In this document: piece after piece, positions 63,989-64,000 of the stretch
How positions within the stretch are numbered: the first letter of the stretch is position 1
Layout of the letters: each line of letters begins with the position of its first letter
NCBI RefSeq assembly: GCF_000378825.1
Contig: NZ_KB900388.1
Location: forward strand, 1,239,947-1,303,946
Origin: Salinispora vitiensis
GTDB lineage: Bacteria > Actinomycetota > Actinomycetes > Mycobacteriales > Micromonosporaceae
Length of the DNA stretch: 64,000 nt
Reading direction: 5' to 3'
The notes under the pieces: model-generated
Seen by the model: the letters and a program-made list of their open reading frames with translations, nothing else
Told to the model about the DNA's origin: nothing
Database searches by the model: none
Position numbers and translations under genes: made by a program

Positions 63989-64000
63989 GGCAGCACATGA

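Overview
The window is very GC-rich, uses GTG starts freely and packs genes into runs joined by 4-base GTGA or ATGA overlaps. With its gene content (actinobacterial-type cobalamin operon, desferrioxamine locus, PucR, DivIVA-like and GerMN proteins) this points to an actinobacterium of the Micromonosporaceae. Salinispora or Micromonospora is my best guess; this is inference from gene content, not a database match.

Region 1 (1-14.8 kb, minus strand) is a cobalamin operon. Read in the direction of transcription it runs: cobalamin riboswitch, a small leader ORF, cobN, a ChlI/ChlD-type chelatase fusion, cobO, cobB, cobI, cobM, cbiD, cobL, a cbiG-cobJ fusion, a 2[4Fe-4S] ferredoxin and cobH, which is cut by the window edge. 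Late cobalt insertion (CobN, CobB, CobO) is combined with CbiD and CbiG of the early-cobalt type. An intact IS256-family element lies directly upstream of the riboswitch.

Region 2 (14.8-31.6 kb) is mixed: the IS256 element, a HAD-like gene, an IS110 remnant, a PucR regulator divergent from a flavoprotein dehydrogenase, an MFS exporter divergent from a LacI regulator with a perfect palindromic operator between them, a Vat-type acetyltransferase, a Micromonosporaceae-type hypothetical, an ABC exporter pair, an asparagine-synthase-like amidotransferase, a YbdK-type carboxylate-amine ligase and a Fur/Zur regulator.

Region 3 (31.8-34.9 kb) is a molybdate operon (Mop-type regulator, modA, modB, modC) ending at a 24-base perfect palindrome.

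Region 4 (35-49 kb) is an iron island. desABCD and a siderophore-binding lipoprotein run left. A FecCD-type permease pair, its ATPase, a penicillin-acylase-family hydrolase and a second DesC-like acyltransferase run right. One iron box overlaps the predicted -10 elements of both divergent promoters. A siderophore-interacting reductase farther right has the same promoter and iron-box layout. The acylase plus extra acyltransferase inside the uptake operon is the most interesting unit in the window.

Region 5 (49-64 kb) holds a DivIVA-domain coiled-coil protein, a response regulator/kinase/GerMN lipoprotein trio, a small-membrane-protein/zinc-ribbon-STAS/BON cassette, an ABC transporter, two small membrane proteins (one with a 12-proline run), glpD divergent from an alkyl-DHAP-synthase-like flavoenzyme across a palindrome, a Dfp/EpiD-type flavoprotein, a TetR regulator and a bile-acid/sodium-symporter-family protein.
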